NCBI GenBank assembly: GCA_036936605.1
Contig: JAUPFV010000005.1
Coordinates: 58,362,742 to 58,426,741, forward strand
Direction: 5' to 3'
DNA length: 64,000 nucleotides
DNA from: Limnanthes douglasii subsp. nivea
Taxonomy: Eukaryota > Streptophyta > Magnoliopsida > Brassicales > Limnanthaceae
The number at the start of each line of letters is the position of its first letter. Position 1 is the first letter of the stretch. The translations under genes and the position numbers were made by a program. The notes under the pieces are model-generated. The model searched no databases and was not told the origin of the DNA. It worked only from the letters and a program-made list of their open reading frames with translations. Of the stretch, positions 11,781 through 23,889 are shown one piece after another.

Positions 11781-13640
11781 GAGCTGATGTAGGATATCCT
11801 GAATATTGTTAGAATTTATGGTATAAAATGTGATTTATTTGCTCGAGATTAATAACTCTCTCCAAAACAAGTGAAACAAAATTTAAAAAGTAACTAAAAG
11901 CTCAGTATTTATATGAAATCTCTGATACCCACCTAGCATACTCTGTAATAATTAATACATCTGAAAACAGAAAAGTCACACGCCAATGCATCTTGTCAGG
12001 TGTAGAGCTTCACATCATTAATCCAACCACTACAAGTTTCCATAAAAGCTAGCACTAGCGCATGGGTGAATTTGAAGCATAAACATTTTTTATAGCACGT
12101 TAAACTCAAAGCATGTGGGACTTTCATATTAATTCAAAACCCACGACAAATCACGCGACCCCAACTAGTATAACATTGAGTACCTCGATGAGCTAGCTGT
12201 CTATTTATAACGACTAACAGTTTTCTAAACAACCCTATGGAGTAGACCGAATGTGATAGGTTTAGAAGAAACTACTCTTTTCCGTATAGTCATCTCCTAC
12301 TCATTTTTGCTAAAACTAGGAACTGATTATTGAAACGGTAGTTAGTTATAAAAAACAACACATGTAATTGTTGGTCCATTAATGACCTCATTTGTAATTG
12401 GGCTTTGTGTGCCAAAACCTAATTGTATAATTATAAATAGATTTTATATCCACTTTTATAATGGTAATATAAGACTCATTATAAATATGTCTCCTCAATT
12501 CATAAAATCAGAAATAATTCTCAAAATCAAGACTAAGAATAGGCAATAGCTGAAAAATACGATCCTCTTATATTCCCTTTTGTAAAATAGCTGCATCAGA
12601 AACATGAGGTCTATAAATCTCAAACTTCATCCAGAAAAGCTTCAATTTTTTCAGTAATCTTACGAATGACGTTTTCCAGGCTTACAATTTCCTTACAAAT
12701 TTAGCATATTCTGGAAAAAATATTCTGGTGTCCATACATGTCACATACAACATTCAACGGATTCAAAAAAGACTATGAATAGCTCAATGTGTAAATAAGA
12801 TTACTTACAAATCTACAACACAACATGTTGGTATTTTGACAGTCATATTGAATACTCCGATAAACTCGGTGTAAGAGATTTCAGAGTGTTATTAATAAAT
12901 CCCAACCTTGAACTACCATCTAGAGAAATAGTAATTATACTCAAGGCAATTGAACTTAATTTTAAGAAGATGTTAATATCGCAATTTATAATATTGGACG
13001 AGGAAACAGAACACTATCTCCTTTAAACCTCTAATAACAATTATATTATCGGTTATAATAAAAAATATACGAGTGCAAAGACGACCCAAATACTCCACAA
13101 GAATGAAAAAAAAATCCCACCTCTCAAATATTCCACAAAAGATTTGTTTAAAATCAATTATACTTAAAAAAAGGAAAATATAACCACCTAAACACTTAAC
13201 GAAATAAAAAACTCTCTTGTATAGAGATCATTATTTTTAATATATTATTATGTGAAAAGAAATCGGATCTAGCATACTGCTATAAAACAATGAGAGATAC
13301 AATAAAGGGAAAAGTACCGGTAAATACCCACTCAACTACCTAATTACCAACTAGTACGCAAAATTAGGATAGTGTCAATTGGTACCTCTACCTAAAATTT
13401 GGACAAAAATACCCCCCCGACTATATATAACCGTTTTTCTCTTCAAACCCATTTTCCTCTTCTGAGACCCCATAAACCCACAAAATACACCATAATATTT
13501 TAGAAACCAGAAACAAATCGTTTGACTTCCCTCTTCACACCAGAAACCTCTAAACTCCTCCACCCAAAATTCTATACTTCTTCACGGATTCTTGATCGTC
13601 CACCGTCTTCTCTTCCCTAAAATTGTTCAACGATTTGTCG
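11781..13640. other. Non-coding AT-rich DNA
   Basis: No gene, clear repeat or terminal structure was recognised. The last part (13370-13640) is pyrimidine-rich with several CTCTTC-type words and could be a promoter and 5' leader, but only composition supports this. Confidence 0.4.
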
Positions 13641-14559
13641 TTTAGTTTACGCAGGCCGGTGAAGAAAGTATGAGCTACAGTAACCAAGTACGTCTCGACT
13701 TTCGAAAATGTTTTTTTTACGTTTTTGTGATTTCCAAGTACATGTTGCTATTTTGTGATGATCGATGTTGCTTATTTGTACTGAAATTACGTAGTTATGA
13801 TCGTTAGTTGGTATTTTACATTATGGGTTTATCTGAGAATACTGGTACTAATCTGAGAGTTGTTAGAAAAACATACATGAGAGCTGTTTGAAAAACATAC
13901 CTTAGAATTGTTTGAAAAACACACCTCAAAGTTGTTTCTAACTTTAAAATCTTAGAGTTGTTTGAAACTATAATCTGAGAGTTGTTTGCAACTATAATCT
14001 GAGAGTTGGTTGCAACTATAAGGTAGTTTTGATGTTGTTCCCTTATGGAAGTTGTTTGTTTATTATCTGAGAGTTGTTTGTGCCTCTATAATCTGAGATT
14101 TGTTTGCAACTATAACCTGGGAGTTATTTGCAAATCTATTATCTGAGAGTTGTTTGCAATTATAATCTTAGAGTTGTTTGAAAAAATACTTGAGAGTTAT
14201 TTGTGACTCTAGAATCTGAGAGTTTGGGCAACTATAATCTGAGAGTTGTTTGCAACTATAATCTGAGAGTTTTTTGGAACTATAAACTAAGACTTGTTTG
14301 AAAAAACATATCTGAGAGTTGTTTGCAACTATAATCTGAGAGTTATTTGCACCTATAAGCTAGTTTTGTTGTTGTTTCCTTATGGAAGTTGGTTGTTTAT
14401 TATCTGAGAGTCGTTTGTGACTCTGTAATTTGAAAGTTATTTGGAAACATATCTGAGAGTTGGTTGCAACTCTATAATATGAGAGTTGTTTGCAACTATA
14501 AGGTAGTTATGTTGTTGTTCCCTTATGGGAGATGTTTGTTATATGCAGTTGTTGAGTTA

Positions 14560-14940
14560 TGTTTTTGCATGAAATATGACTATGAAACCAAGCCTCTATA
14601 GGTCCGGATTGTTGAGCCTTCTGAAACTGCTAAGAAAGAACAATATTATTTCGGCCCACGTCAAAGCAACGAGAAACACACTCGTTTACACACTTTTGAA
14701 GGCGACATTTGACCTATGGCATGGGAAGTTAGAAAAGAGGAACTTTTATGAAAACATTCAGTTGATTATAGAGATGTTCTCGGTCGAGCAAGACATCTTC
14801 CGTTTTGGGTCAAAGCTGGTGAAGATAACGACGGACGATGTAAAGGCCATTTTTTGAAGTGTTTAGTGCATGAAGCCTGTTATAGATATGTAATCTATTT
14901 TTTTTATAAACTTTTGATTAGTGTAAAAAATTTATGAAGC
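14560..14940 (+). pseudogene. Exon-like block, copy 1, within the minisatellite
   Basis: The 93-aa frame (14576-14857) carries FYENIQLIIEMFSVEQDIF, followed by FGSKLVKITTDDVKAIF and a stop. The F.FG...I..DDV..IF pattern resembles the start of DUF1985 or plant-mobile-domain type proteins often carried by plant transposons, but this is only a resemblance. Just upstream TTTTTGCAT replaces the splice acceptor TTTTTGCAG seen in copy 3. The downstream sequence to about 15115 is also shared with the other two copies, so the repeated block is about 570 bp. Confidence 0.5.
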
Positions 14941-15464
14941 ATTAATATGTTGCAAACAAATCTCACTTTATGTTACAAAGAACTCTCTTAATCTATTTTC
15001 AAACAACTATCAGAGGTGTAATATACAAACAATTTGTATTCCTTTGGTTGTAAAGACTCAGGGGCATGAGATGCAAACAACTCTCATTTCATGGATGGGT
15101 AAATTAATTCACTATATCAGCACGAGTACAAACCTTAGAGTTGTTTGAAAAATATACATGAGAGTTGTTTGAAAAACATACCTGAGAGTTGTTTGTGACT
15201 CTATAATCTGAGAGTTTTTCATGACTCTATAATATGAGAGTTGTTTGGAACTATAATATGAGAGTTGTTTCTGACTCTATAATGTGAGAGTTGTTTTCTA
15301 CTATAGTCTAAGAGTTGTGTGGAAACATATCTGAGAGTTGTCTGCAACTACATTATCTAAGAGTAGTGTGGATACATATCTGAGAGTTGTTTGAAACTCT
15401 ATAATTTTAGAGTTGTTTGTAACTATAAGTAAGTTATGTCGTTGTTCCCTTATGGGAGATGTTT

Positions 15465-15870
15465 GTTATATATAGTTGCTAACTTATGTTTTTGCAAGAA
15501 ATATGAACACAAAAACCAAGCTTCTACAGGGAGAGATTGTTGAGACTTGTGAAACTCTTAAGAAAGAACAATATTACTTCTACCCACATCAAAGCTACGA
15601 GAATCACACCTTTATATATGCTTTTGAAGGCGCCATTCAACCTCCGACGGGAGTAGTTAGCAAAGCAGAAGTTTTATGTGAACATTCAGTTGATTGTAGA
15701 GTTATTCTCAGTCGAGCAAGACGCCTTCACTTTTGGGTCAAAACTGGTGAAGATAACGACGGACGATGTAAAGGCCATTTTTTGGAAGTGCTTAGTGCAT
15801 GAGGCCTGTTATGGCCATGTAATCCCTTTTTTGTATAAACTTTTGATGAGTGTAAACGTTTTATGAAGCA
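15465..15870 (+). pseudogene. Exon-like block, copy 2, within the minisatellite
   Basis: This is homologous to copies 1 and 3 over the whole block. Two overlapping frames are open: 15476-15802, which continues without a stop across the block, and 15678-15866, which carries VELFSVEQDAF, then FGSKLVKITTDDVKAIFW. The putative acceptor reads TTTTTGCAA. It is the most diverged of the three copies, with several unique substitutions in the first third. Confidence 0.5.
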
Positions 15871-17269
15871 TTGGTATTTTGCAAACAACGCTCAGTTCAT
15901 GGTTACATGGAACTCTCTTAATCTATTTTCAAACAACTATCAGAGGAGTAATATACAAACAATTTGCATTCTCTCTATTGTAAAGACTCAGAGGAAGGAC
16001 ATACAAAACAACTCTCATTTCATCGATGGATAAAGCAATTTGCAATGTCAGCACCAGTACTAACCTAAGACTTGTTTGAAAACATACCTGCAAGGTTTTT
16101 GTGAATTTATAATCTAAGAGTTGTTTGCAACTATAATCTGAGAGTTATTTGCAACTATAATCTAAGAGTTATTTGTGACTCTATAATCTGAGAGTTGTTT
16201 GTAACTACAATCTGAGAGTTGTTTAGAAACATATTTGAGAGTTTTTGGTATTATAAACTGATACTTGTTTGAAAAACATATCTCAGCGTTGTTTGCAACT
16301 ATAATCAGAGATTTGTTTGGAGCTATAAGGTAGTTTTTTTGTTGTTCCCTTATGGAAGTTGTTTGTTTGTTATCTGAGAATTGTTTGTGACTCTATAGTG
16401 TGAGAGTTGTTTGCAACTATATTCTGAGATTTGTTTGCAACTCTATATTCAGATTTGTTTTCAATTTTATTATCTGAGAGTTGTTTCAACTCTATAATTT
16501 GAGAGTTGTTTGCAACTCTATTATTAATTTGCATTGTCAGTACCAGTACTAACCTGCAAGTGGTTTGCGATTCTATAATCTTAGAGTTGTTTGCAACTAT
16601 AATGAAAGAGTTATTTGTGATTCTATAATGAGAGTTGTTCGCAACTATAATTGGGCAGTTGGTTGCAAATATAATATGAGAGTTGTTTGCAACTCAATAC
16701 TCGAAGTTGTTTTTTACTCTATTATTTGATAGTTGTTTCAACTCTATAATTTGAGATTCTTTGTAACTCTATTATCTGAGATTAGTTTGCAACTCTATGA
16801 TCTGAGAGTTGTTTCGAACTCTATTTCAACTCCCAATTTCTCAACGTAATATACACAACTAGCATCCTCATTCAACACAATCTGAGAGTTGTTTGCAACT
16901 ATAATCATAGAGTTGTTTGAAAAAAATACCTGAGAGTTTTTTGTGACTCTATAATCCGAGAATTGTTTGCAACTATAATCTGAGAGTTATTTGTGACTCT
17001 ATAATCTGAGAGTTGTTTGCAACTATAATCTGATAGTTGTTTGGAACTGCAAACTGAGACTCGTTTGAAAAACATATGTGAGAGTTGTTTGCAACTATAA
17101 TCTGAGAGTTATTTTCAGCTATAAGGTAGTTTTGTTGTGGTACCCTTATGGAAGTTGTTTGTTTATTATTTAAGAGTTGTTTGTGATTGTGTAATTTGAC
17201 AGTTGTTTGGAAACATATCTGAGAGTTGTTTGCAACTCTATAATCTGAGAGTTGTATGCAACTATAAGG

Positions 17270-17705
17270 TAGTTATGTTGTTGTTCCCTAATGGGAGATG
17301 TTTGTTATATACAGTTGGTGATTTATGTTTTTGCAGGAAATATGACCACGAAACCAAGATTCTATTGTTCCGGATTGTCGAGCCTTGTCAAAATATTGAG
17401 AAAGAACAATATTATTTCGGCCCACGTCAAAGCAACGAGAAACACACTCGTTTACACACTTTTGAAGGAGACATTTGACCTATGGCATGGGAAGTTAGCA
17501 AAGAGGAACTTTTATGAAAACATTCAGTTGATTATAGAGATGTTCTCGGTCGAGCAAGACGTCTTCCGTTTTGGGTCAAAGCTGGTGAAGATAACGACAG
17601 ACGATGTAAACGCCATTGTTTGGAACTGTTTAGTGCATGAAGGGTGTTATGGCTATAAAATCTCTTTTTTGTATAAACATTTGATCAATGTAAAACATTT
17701 ATGAA
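17270..17705 (+). pseudogene. Exon-like block, copy 3, within the minisatellite
   Basis: This copy has the best preserved splice-acceptor-like junction (TTTTTGCAG at about 17328-17336) and the longest frame (17291-17704, 137 aa). That frame includes DLWHGKLAKRNFYENIQLII and FRFGSKLVKITTDD, and ends with a tyrosine- and leucine-rich tail. An overlapping frame (17203-17478) is open through the junction and reads KILLFRIVEPCQNIEKEQYY, so which frame was originally coding is not settled. Copies 1 and 3 are closest to each other. Confidence 0.5.
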
Positions 17706-19656
17706 ACATTGAATTGTTGCAAACAAATCTCAGTTCACAGTTTCAAACAACTATTAGAAGAGTAATATACAAACACTTTTCATTCCCTCGGTTGTAAAGA
17801 CTCGGGGGAAGGACATAAAAACAATTGTCATTACATGGATGGGTAAAGTAATTCGCAGTGTCGGTACCAGTACTAACCTGAGAGGTGTTTACCAATCATA
17901 CATGAGAGTTGTTTGAAAAACATACGTGAGAGTTGTTTGAAAAACATACGTGAGAGTTGTTTGAAAAACATACTTAAGAGTTGTTTGAAAAACATACGTG
18001 AGAGTTGTTTGTGACTGTGTATTCTCAAAGTTGATTGTGACTCTATAACCTGAGAGTTGCTTGCTATAACCTGAGAGTTGTTTGTGACTTTATAATCTCA
18101 TAGTTATTTGCAACTATAATCTGAGATTTGGTTGCAACTATAATCTAAGAGTTGTTTGCAACTCTATATTGGGAGTTGTTTTCAACTCTATTATTTGAGA
18201 GTTGTTTCAACTCTATAATCTGAGAGTTCTTTACAACTCTATTATCATAGAGAGTTGTTTGCAATACTATTTCAACTCCTAATTTCACAACATAATATAC
18301 ACAACTCGCATCCTCTTTCAACACAATCTGAGAGTTATTTCCATTTATAATCATAGAGTTGTTTGAAAAAATACGTGAGAGTTGTTTGTGACTCTATAAT
18401 TTGAGAGTTGTTTGCAACTATAATCTGAGAGTTGTTGTGACTCTATAATCTGAGAGTTGTTTTCAACTATAATCTGAGAGTTGTTGTGACTCTATAATCT
18501 GAGAGTTGTTTGCAACTATAATCTGAGAGTTGTTTACAGCTATAAGGTAGTCTTGTTGTTGTTGTTCCTTTATGGAAGTTGTTTGTCTATTATTTGAAAG
18601 TTGTTTCTAACTGTATAATCTGATAGTTGTTTGGAAACATATCTGAAAATTGTTTGCAACTCTATAATCTGAGAGTTGTTTGCAAATATAAACTGAGACT
18701 TGTTTGAAAAACATGTCTGAGAGTTGTTTGCAACTATAATTTGAGAGTTGTTTGGAGCTATAAGGTAGTTTCGTTATTGTTCCCTTATGAAATTTGTTTG
18801 TGTATTATTTTAGAGTTGTTTGCGACTCTATAGTGTGAGAGTTGTTTGCACCTATAATCTATTATCTGAGAGTTGTTTCCAACTCTATTATCTGAGAGTT
18901 GTTTCAACTCTATAATCTGACAGTTGTTTACAACTCTATTATCAATTTGCATTGTCAGTACCAACACTAACCTGAGAATTGTTTGTGACTCTATAATCTG
19001 AGAGTTTTTTGCAACTATAATCTGAGATTTGGTTGCATCTATAATCTGAGAGTTGTTTGCAACTCTATATAGGGAGTTGTTTTCAACTCTATTATTTGAG
19101 AGTTGTTTGCAATTCTATATTGGGAGTTGTTTTTAACTCTATTATTTGAGAGTTGTTGCAACTCTATAATATGAGAGTTCTTTACAACTCTATTATCTTA
19201 GAGTTGTTTACAATACTATTTCAACTCCCCATTTCACAACATAATATACACAACTCGCATCCTCTTTCAACACAATCTGAGAGTTGTTTGCATTTATAAT
19301 CAGAGAGTTGTTTGTGACTCTATAATTTGAGAGTTGTTTGCAACTATAATCTGAGAGTTGTTGTGACTCTATAATCTGAGAGTTGTTTGCAACTATAATC
19401 TGAGAGTTGTTTGGAACTATAAACTAAGACTTGTTTGAAAAATATATCTGAGAGTTGTTTGCAACTATAATCTGAGAGTTGTTTACACCTATAAGGTAGT
19501 TTTGTTCTTGTTCTCTTATGGAAGTTGTTTGTTTATTATTTGAGAGTTGTTTCTGACTGTATAATCTGGCAGTTGTTTGGAAACATATCTGAGAATTGTT
19601 TGCAACTCTATAATCTGAGAGTTGTTTGCAACTATAAGGTAGTTATGTTGTTGTTC

Positions 19657-21480
19657 TCTCTCCAACAACAAACTATCTCTTCAGCGGTTGAGGGAAGCAG
19701 ATAGCCCTCAAAATTGACTTGATGAAAGTCTTTGATAATGTTCATTGGTAGTTGATCCTATACATTTTTGTTGCGATGGAATATTTTGAAAAGATGATCA
19801 AGTGGATCATCTAGTGTATTTCTTCCCTTCCTATAACATCATCATAACTGGTGACCCTTGTGGTACCTTCCATGGAAGAAAAGGTCTTAAGCAAGAAGAT
19901 CCACTCTTTTCTTTTCTTTTCGTCCTAATAATGCAAGTTCTATCATTATCCTAAAGGATAAAAGTCATAACAAAAATTTCTAATATCAATGAAAGTGTCA
20001 AAAACTCAAAATTGTCAACCTCTACCTTTTTTATGATCAAATGATTTTCATTCGTGGAAACATACATTCCCTCTTTCTCACTAAAGAGGGCCTGGGTGAT
20101 TTATTTTTGCTCTCAATCCTCCAATTGTTCTACGCAAAAAGTACAAAAAAAAATTGGAGTCAATCCCTTTTTCCGTAATGATCTCATCTCAACTTTAGGT
20201 TTGAAGGAAGGTACCTTTTTGGTTAAATATTTTGGTGTTCCTCTTCTCACTTGGCATCTCGCCTATACGGAATATTGTCATATTCTTCATAAAATTACTT
20301 TGAAGAATGACTCTTGGAATTCTAAGCACCTATATTATGCGGGTAGGCTCCTACTTATCAAGTCCTTCTGAATTGCAGGACAAGTATATTGGTCTTCAAT
20401 CTTTATCCTCCCCTCTAGGGTTCTCAGATAATTGTCCCAATACTTGCGCATTTTTCTTTGGTTGAGCCCTAAAATAAAGATTCATGAGGCTAAGGTTGCA
20501 TGGTCTAATGTTACCACTCCCATGGTAGAAGGCAAACTTGGAATTCTAGATTTAAAAACTTGGAATCAGACGGCCGCCCTTAAACATGTATGGTCTATAA
20601 TTAGTAATAAAAAATATTATATTGGTGCGAATGAATCAAATCTAGAAACATTAACAATAATAATTTATAGGATTTTGATCTTGGTTACTCCCCTTCTTGG
20701 ACTTGGAGTAAAATATTATACAGTAGTTGGCAGTGGATTGGATACATCATTATTGTATGATCACTGGCTCATCCCTACCCTTTTGGTAAAACATTATGAC
20801 AGCAACATCATTTAAGATTCTAGGCTTGGGAAAAATCACAAGGTCTTATCATCAAGAGTGGCCACGGAACTGGCCATCTAATATCAGATCGGTGAGTCAG
20901 AATATTAAAAATCTCATTCTCTCTCTACTTGTACCAAATATCAACTTCAATTACGTTCATTATTGGATCGCGAAAAATGAAAATCCTAACTTCACGATCA
21001 AGGATACCTATAACACCATTCGCACGTTCATCCTAACTGTGGGGTAGGCCGGTTTAGTATGGAATAAGTTTAACATTCCTCGTCAATCCTTTATTATTTG
21101 GTTTCCAATCCATGAGAAGTTTTATACTCGAGACAAACTTCTGAGCTGGGGTTTTAATACCCCCATGAGATTATGTCTTATGCAATTCAAACTCTAAAAC
21201 TATTACTCATGTCCTCTATGAATGCAGTTTCACTTAGAGTCTTTGGAACTTTGCTAGTTCCAAGTTGAGGTTCTCGACAAATGCCCGTTGCTGGCAATCA
21301 TGGGTTTGTGAGGCATCAAACTTGTCTTTTTTTGAAACTTTCATATTTGGCGTTCTTGCTTTAGCATGGTATTTTACCATGTTTGGAGGTAAATAAATGC
21401 AAGAATAGTTGGTTCCCCTACTATCATTGCCTCTACGGTTTTTTACTATATTTTCTCAGAATCACGGTTCAGATTCCATG
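19657..21480 (+). pseudogene. Decayed LINE: reverse transcriptase to zf-RVT
   Basis: It begins abruptly at the end of the minisatellite with ALKIDLMKVFDNVHW, an RT motif with the first catalytic Asp. It continues through the 20054-20371 frame (FLVKYFGVPLLTWHL, then YYAGRLLLIKSF) and the 20432-20815 frame (KVAWSNVTTPMVEGKLGILD, then LKTWNQTAALKHVW). Last comes a broken zf-RVT region near 21060-21330. This is the order of a plant L1 ORF2. The YADD region is not readable. Several frameshifts and stops make it inactive. Confidence 0.8.
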
Positions 21481-22552
21481 GCACAAAAATTGGTTGACTT
21501 GCGTAATTTTTCTATTAATTTACTTACTTACATGGTTTTTTATTTGTCTTTTTAAAATCCTTTTACTCTCATTGTTAGTATTATTCGTTGCATGTTACTG
21601 TTGTCGGTTATCTTCAATTTGTTGCTTACCATATCCTAGGGAAATTTATCATTTCCCTCGTGTGTTTATATTATTCTCAATCCGTGTTTCCTCAATATAG
21701 ATTTATGTAATATTAACTCACGTGGATTCAATTTTAGTTTATCATGTCTTTTCTCGCGATATACCCAAATATTTATACAAATATTATTTTATTTCATTTC
21801 ATATTTTTTACTAGTAACATACTTAAAAATAAATTATACAATAGACTAAATATTGAATTTTAAATGAAATTTATTTCAATATTCAATATTAAAAAATTAT
21901 ATTATTAATTAATATTAAAAGAATATTCGATTAAGTATATATACATAATTTTTTATATTATATATATTGGTTATTGGATTCTAAAACAATAAAACAATAA
22001 ACTATAATAATAATAAATAAATAAATAAATAAATATAATTTTAAAATAAATAATAAGGGATTGTTTAAATAGTGATATAAATACAAATAGTTATTCATCT
22101 TTTTTAAAGATAAAGTGTGTATTTATAATTTTAGTCGATGCAAGTATACAATTTGTTCATACTTTCAATAATTGCTTTTCTATAATGGTTATATTTTCTT
22201 TTCGGTATTAATGTTTAAAATATTATTATTTTTTATCAAAACTTCTTTACCTAATTTGACCTCAAATATCGTTTCAGGACGACCCCAATCTTCAAACTAT
22301 AGATTATGAGTTGATTTATATCTGTTTCGTTTTTAATGATCTAAGTTTATCACTTTGTTTTTTTTAATTTTTGTATTTTGAATTTTTGGTGTGATTTCTT
22401 CACCAGTTTGTTTACCGCTTCGAATTATTATATATTTTTTGTGTCTCTCTTAAAAATGTTAAAAAAAAAACTGAACTAAACTTTTATATGATTTTAATAA
22501 ATAATATAAATTTGTTATTAAAAAAAATGATACATAGTAATATTTTGGGGAT
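21481..22552. other. AT-rich DNA, including a short TAAA microsatellite
   Basis: The composition is strongly AT-rich with no coding signal. An (ATAA)n run lies at about 22003-22035. A possible 3' tail of the preceding LINE may extend into the start of this stretch. Confidence 0.5.
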
Positions 22553-23125
22553 AGTTATTTATTGTTTATTTAATATATTTATGGACTGAATGTAATTTGG
22601 ATCCTAAATAAACATATTGGGTAATTGTTTTACAGGCTCAAGTGTAGTTATAGGCTCAAGTGTGGTAACCAGGTTGAATTTGGATACTATGATGATGAAG
22701 AGGGTGTAAATCTAAATAGTTAAGTCTGAATTAATAAATCAATGAATAAATTGAATTATCAATAAATCGGGTTATGTTCCCCGGACACAATGAAGTATTA
22801 AAGGATGAGTTTTAAAGTGTTGGGTTTTCCAATGTTAGGCTTCACATTGTAAAGACTATAAATAAGGGGTTATGTTTAGGAATTTCATCATCCTAAACCT
22901 TAAACACAAATCTTCTACTTCCTTCGGTGTCTGAAAAACCAAACCTTTTTCTTTTCTAACTTGGTTCTTCAGGTTTTTCAAGTTTATTTACTAAATCACT
23001 AAGGAACGAAAAGAAACAAAATACAAGATGGATTGATGCACACAAATCCGTGAGTAATCTAGTTTTCGTTTATTCATTAGTCGAATCTCAATTAAGGGTT
23101 TAATTAATTTATGTGTTTTGTTATG
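22553..23125 (+). repeat. Left LTR of the old copia element
   Basis: It is collinear with the LTR at 38884-39505 over its whole length. Both share TATATTTATGGAC near the start, GGCTCAAGTGTGGTAACC, ATTAAAGGATG, ACTATAAATAAGGGG (TATA box, about 22858), CATCAT.CTAAACCTTAAA and AATCCGTGAGTAAT near the end. By eye the two differ at roughly 15-20% of positions with several indels. A degraded primer site may lie near 23130-23150. The start was set by comparison with the right LTR, because the terminal TG is not preserved. Confidence 0.75.
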
Positions 23126-23394
23126 TTATGTGTTGATTGAGCTAGTTAGAGCATGAATTTATGAATTTTATGAAAAGCATGTTTATGTAATTTAATTGTA
23201 TTGAAAAACATGTTTATATGATTTTCATGTTTAATATCAATAAATTTTATTTTTTTATAGATTAAGGTTGATTTATGTCTGTAATTTCCTCTTCCAAAAT
23301 TATCATCAAATCAACCCTAATATAATGAATAAAATCAAACTATTGGGATAACGACTCGTCGACGACTTACCCCTGATGTTAACACTGATCGAAA

Positions 23395-23435
23395 TCTGTC
23401 TAAATTCAACCCGGTTACCACACTTGAACCCAACG
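23395..23435 (-). repeat. Inverted scrap of copia LTR inside the leader
   Basis: ACCCGGTTACCACACTTGAA on the plus strand is the reverse complement of the LTR word TTCAAGTGTGGTAACCGGGT, which occurs as a near match at about 22660 and 39050. About 30-35 bp match. It makes an inverted pair with the left LTR about 740 bp away. Confidence 0.7.
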
Positions 23436-23569
23436 AATTGTGGACGTTGTGGTGAACGCCATAACCTGCGAGGATTCGCAAACCCGTTGTTATTGTGATG
23501 ATAACAATGGGAGGGCACTAGCTGAACATAAACCTAATGACATTAGCGCTACTCCGAGTTGGGCACTGC

Positions 23570-23700
23570 ATAGGACCTGTAGCAGACAGGCAAGTTGCTG
23601 CAGCACTACAACAGGCTGGCAAGCTACTGCAACAGATAGGTACGCTTCTGCTGCTAGCAGGCTGCGGTAGGAGGCAGGTAAGCTGTTGCAACATTATTGT
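23570..23700 (+). repeat. GC-richer degenerate tandem repeat, about 30-bp unit
   Basis: The words GGCAAGTTGCTGCAGCA, GGCAAGCTACTGCAACAG and GGTAAGCTGTTGCAACA recur in series within a small GC-richer island inside otherwise AT-rich leader sequence. There are three or four units. Confidence 0.6.
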
Positions 23701-23889
23701 TCTTTACAAAAAAGACTTTATATATTAATTAAATTTTGTTTTTTAAAAAAAATTATTTAATTAATTTAAAATATATTAAATTTATTGATTTCACAAATAT
23801 GATGTCTTTTGGCATCCTATTTTTTTTACATTTGTGAATTAAATTGTGTATGCTTGAATAATTAATTGGTAATGCATGACTAAGGTTTC

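Larger units (their letters stand above)
13850..19656. repeat. Hairpin-containing minisatellite array, unit about 24 bp
   Basis: A degenerate unit of the form TCTGAGAGTTGTTTGCAAC followed by TATAA or TCTATAA is repeated many times. Arrays lie at about 13850-14540, 15120-15440, 16060-17270 and 17880-19656. In the fullest variant AGAGTTG-TTTG-CAACTCT is a perfect 7-bp stem with a 4-base loop. Common variants are GTTTGTGACTCT (shorter stem) and GTTTGAAAAACATA. Longer-period words are layered on top: a GTTGTTCCCTTATGG word recurs roughly every few hundred bases, and a TTTCACAACATAATATACAC word recurs at about 18280 and 19230, with a variant at 16835. The arrays are broken by three exon-like blocks. 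Confidence 0.9.

Noticed and set aside
13850..19656. CRISPR-like array
   Set aside because: Units are directly tandem and degenerate with no unique spacers of even length, and the surroundings are plant transposons.
21383..21700. Hydrophobic 105-aa plus-strand frame that looks like a membrane protein
   Set aside because: T-rich DNA gives Phe and Leu by composition; it follows a decayed LINE and has no gene context.
22503..22552. Clean target duplication for the copia element
   Set aside because: No matching 5-bp word could be placed at both ends because the terminal bases of the left LTR and the end of the right LTR are decayed.
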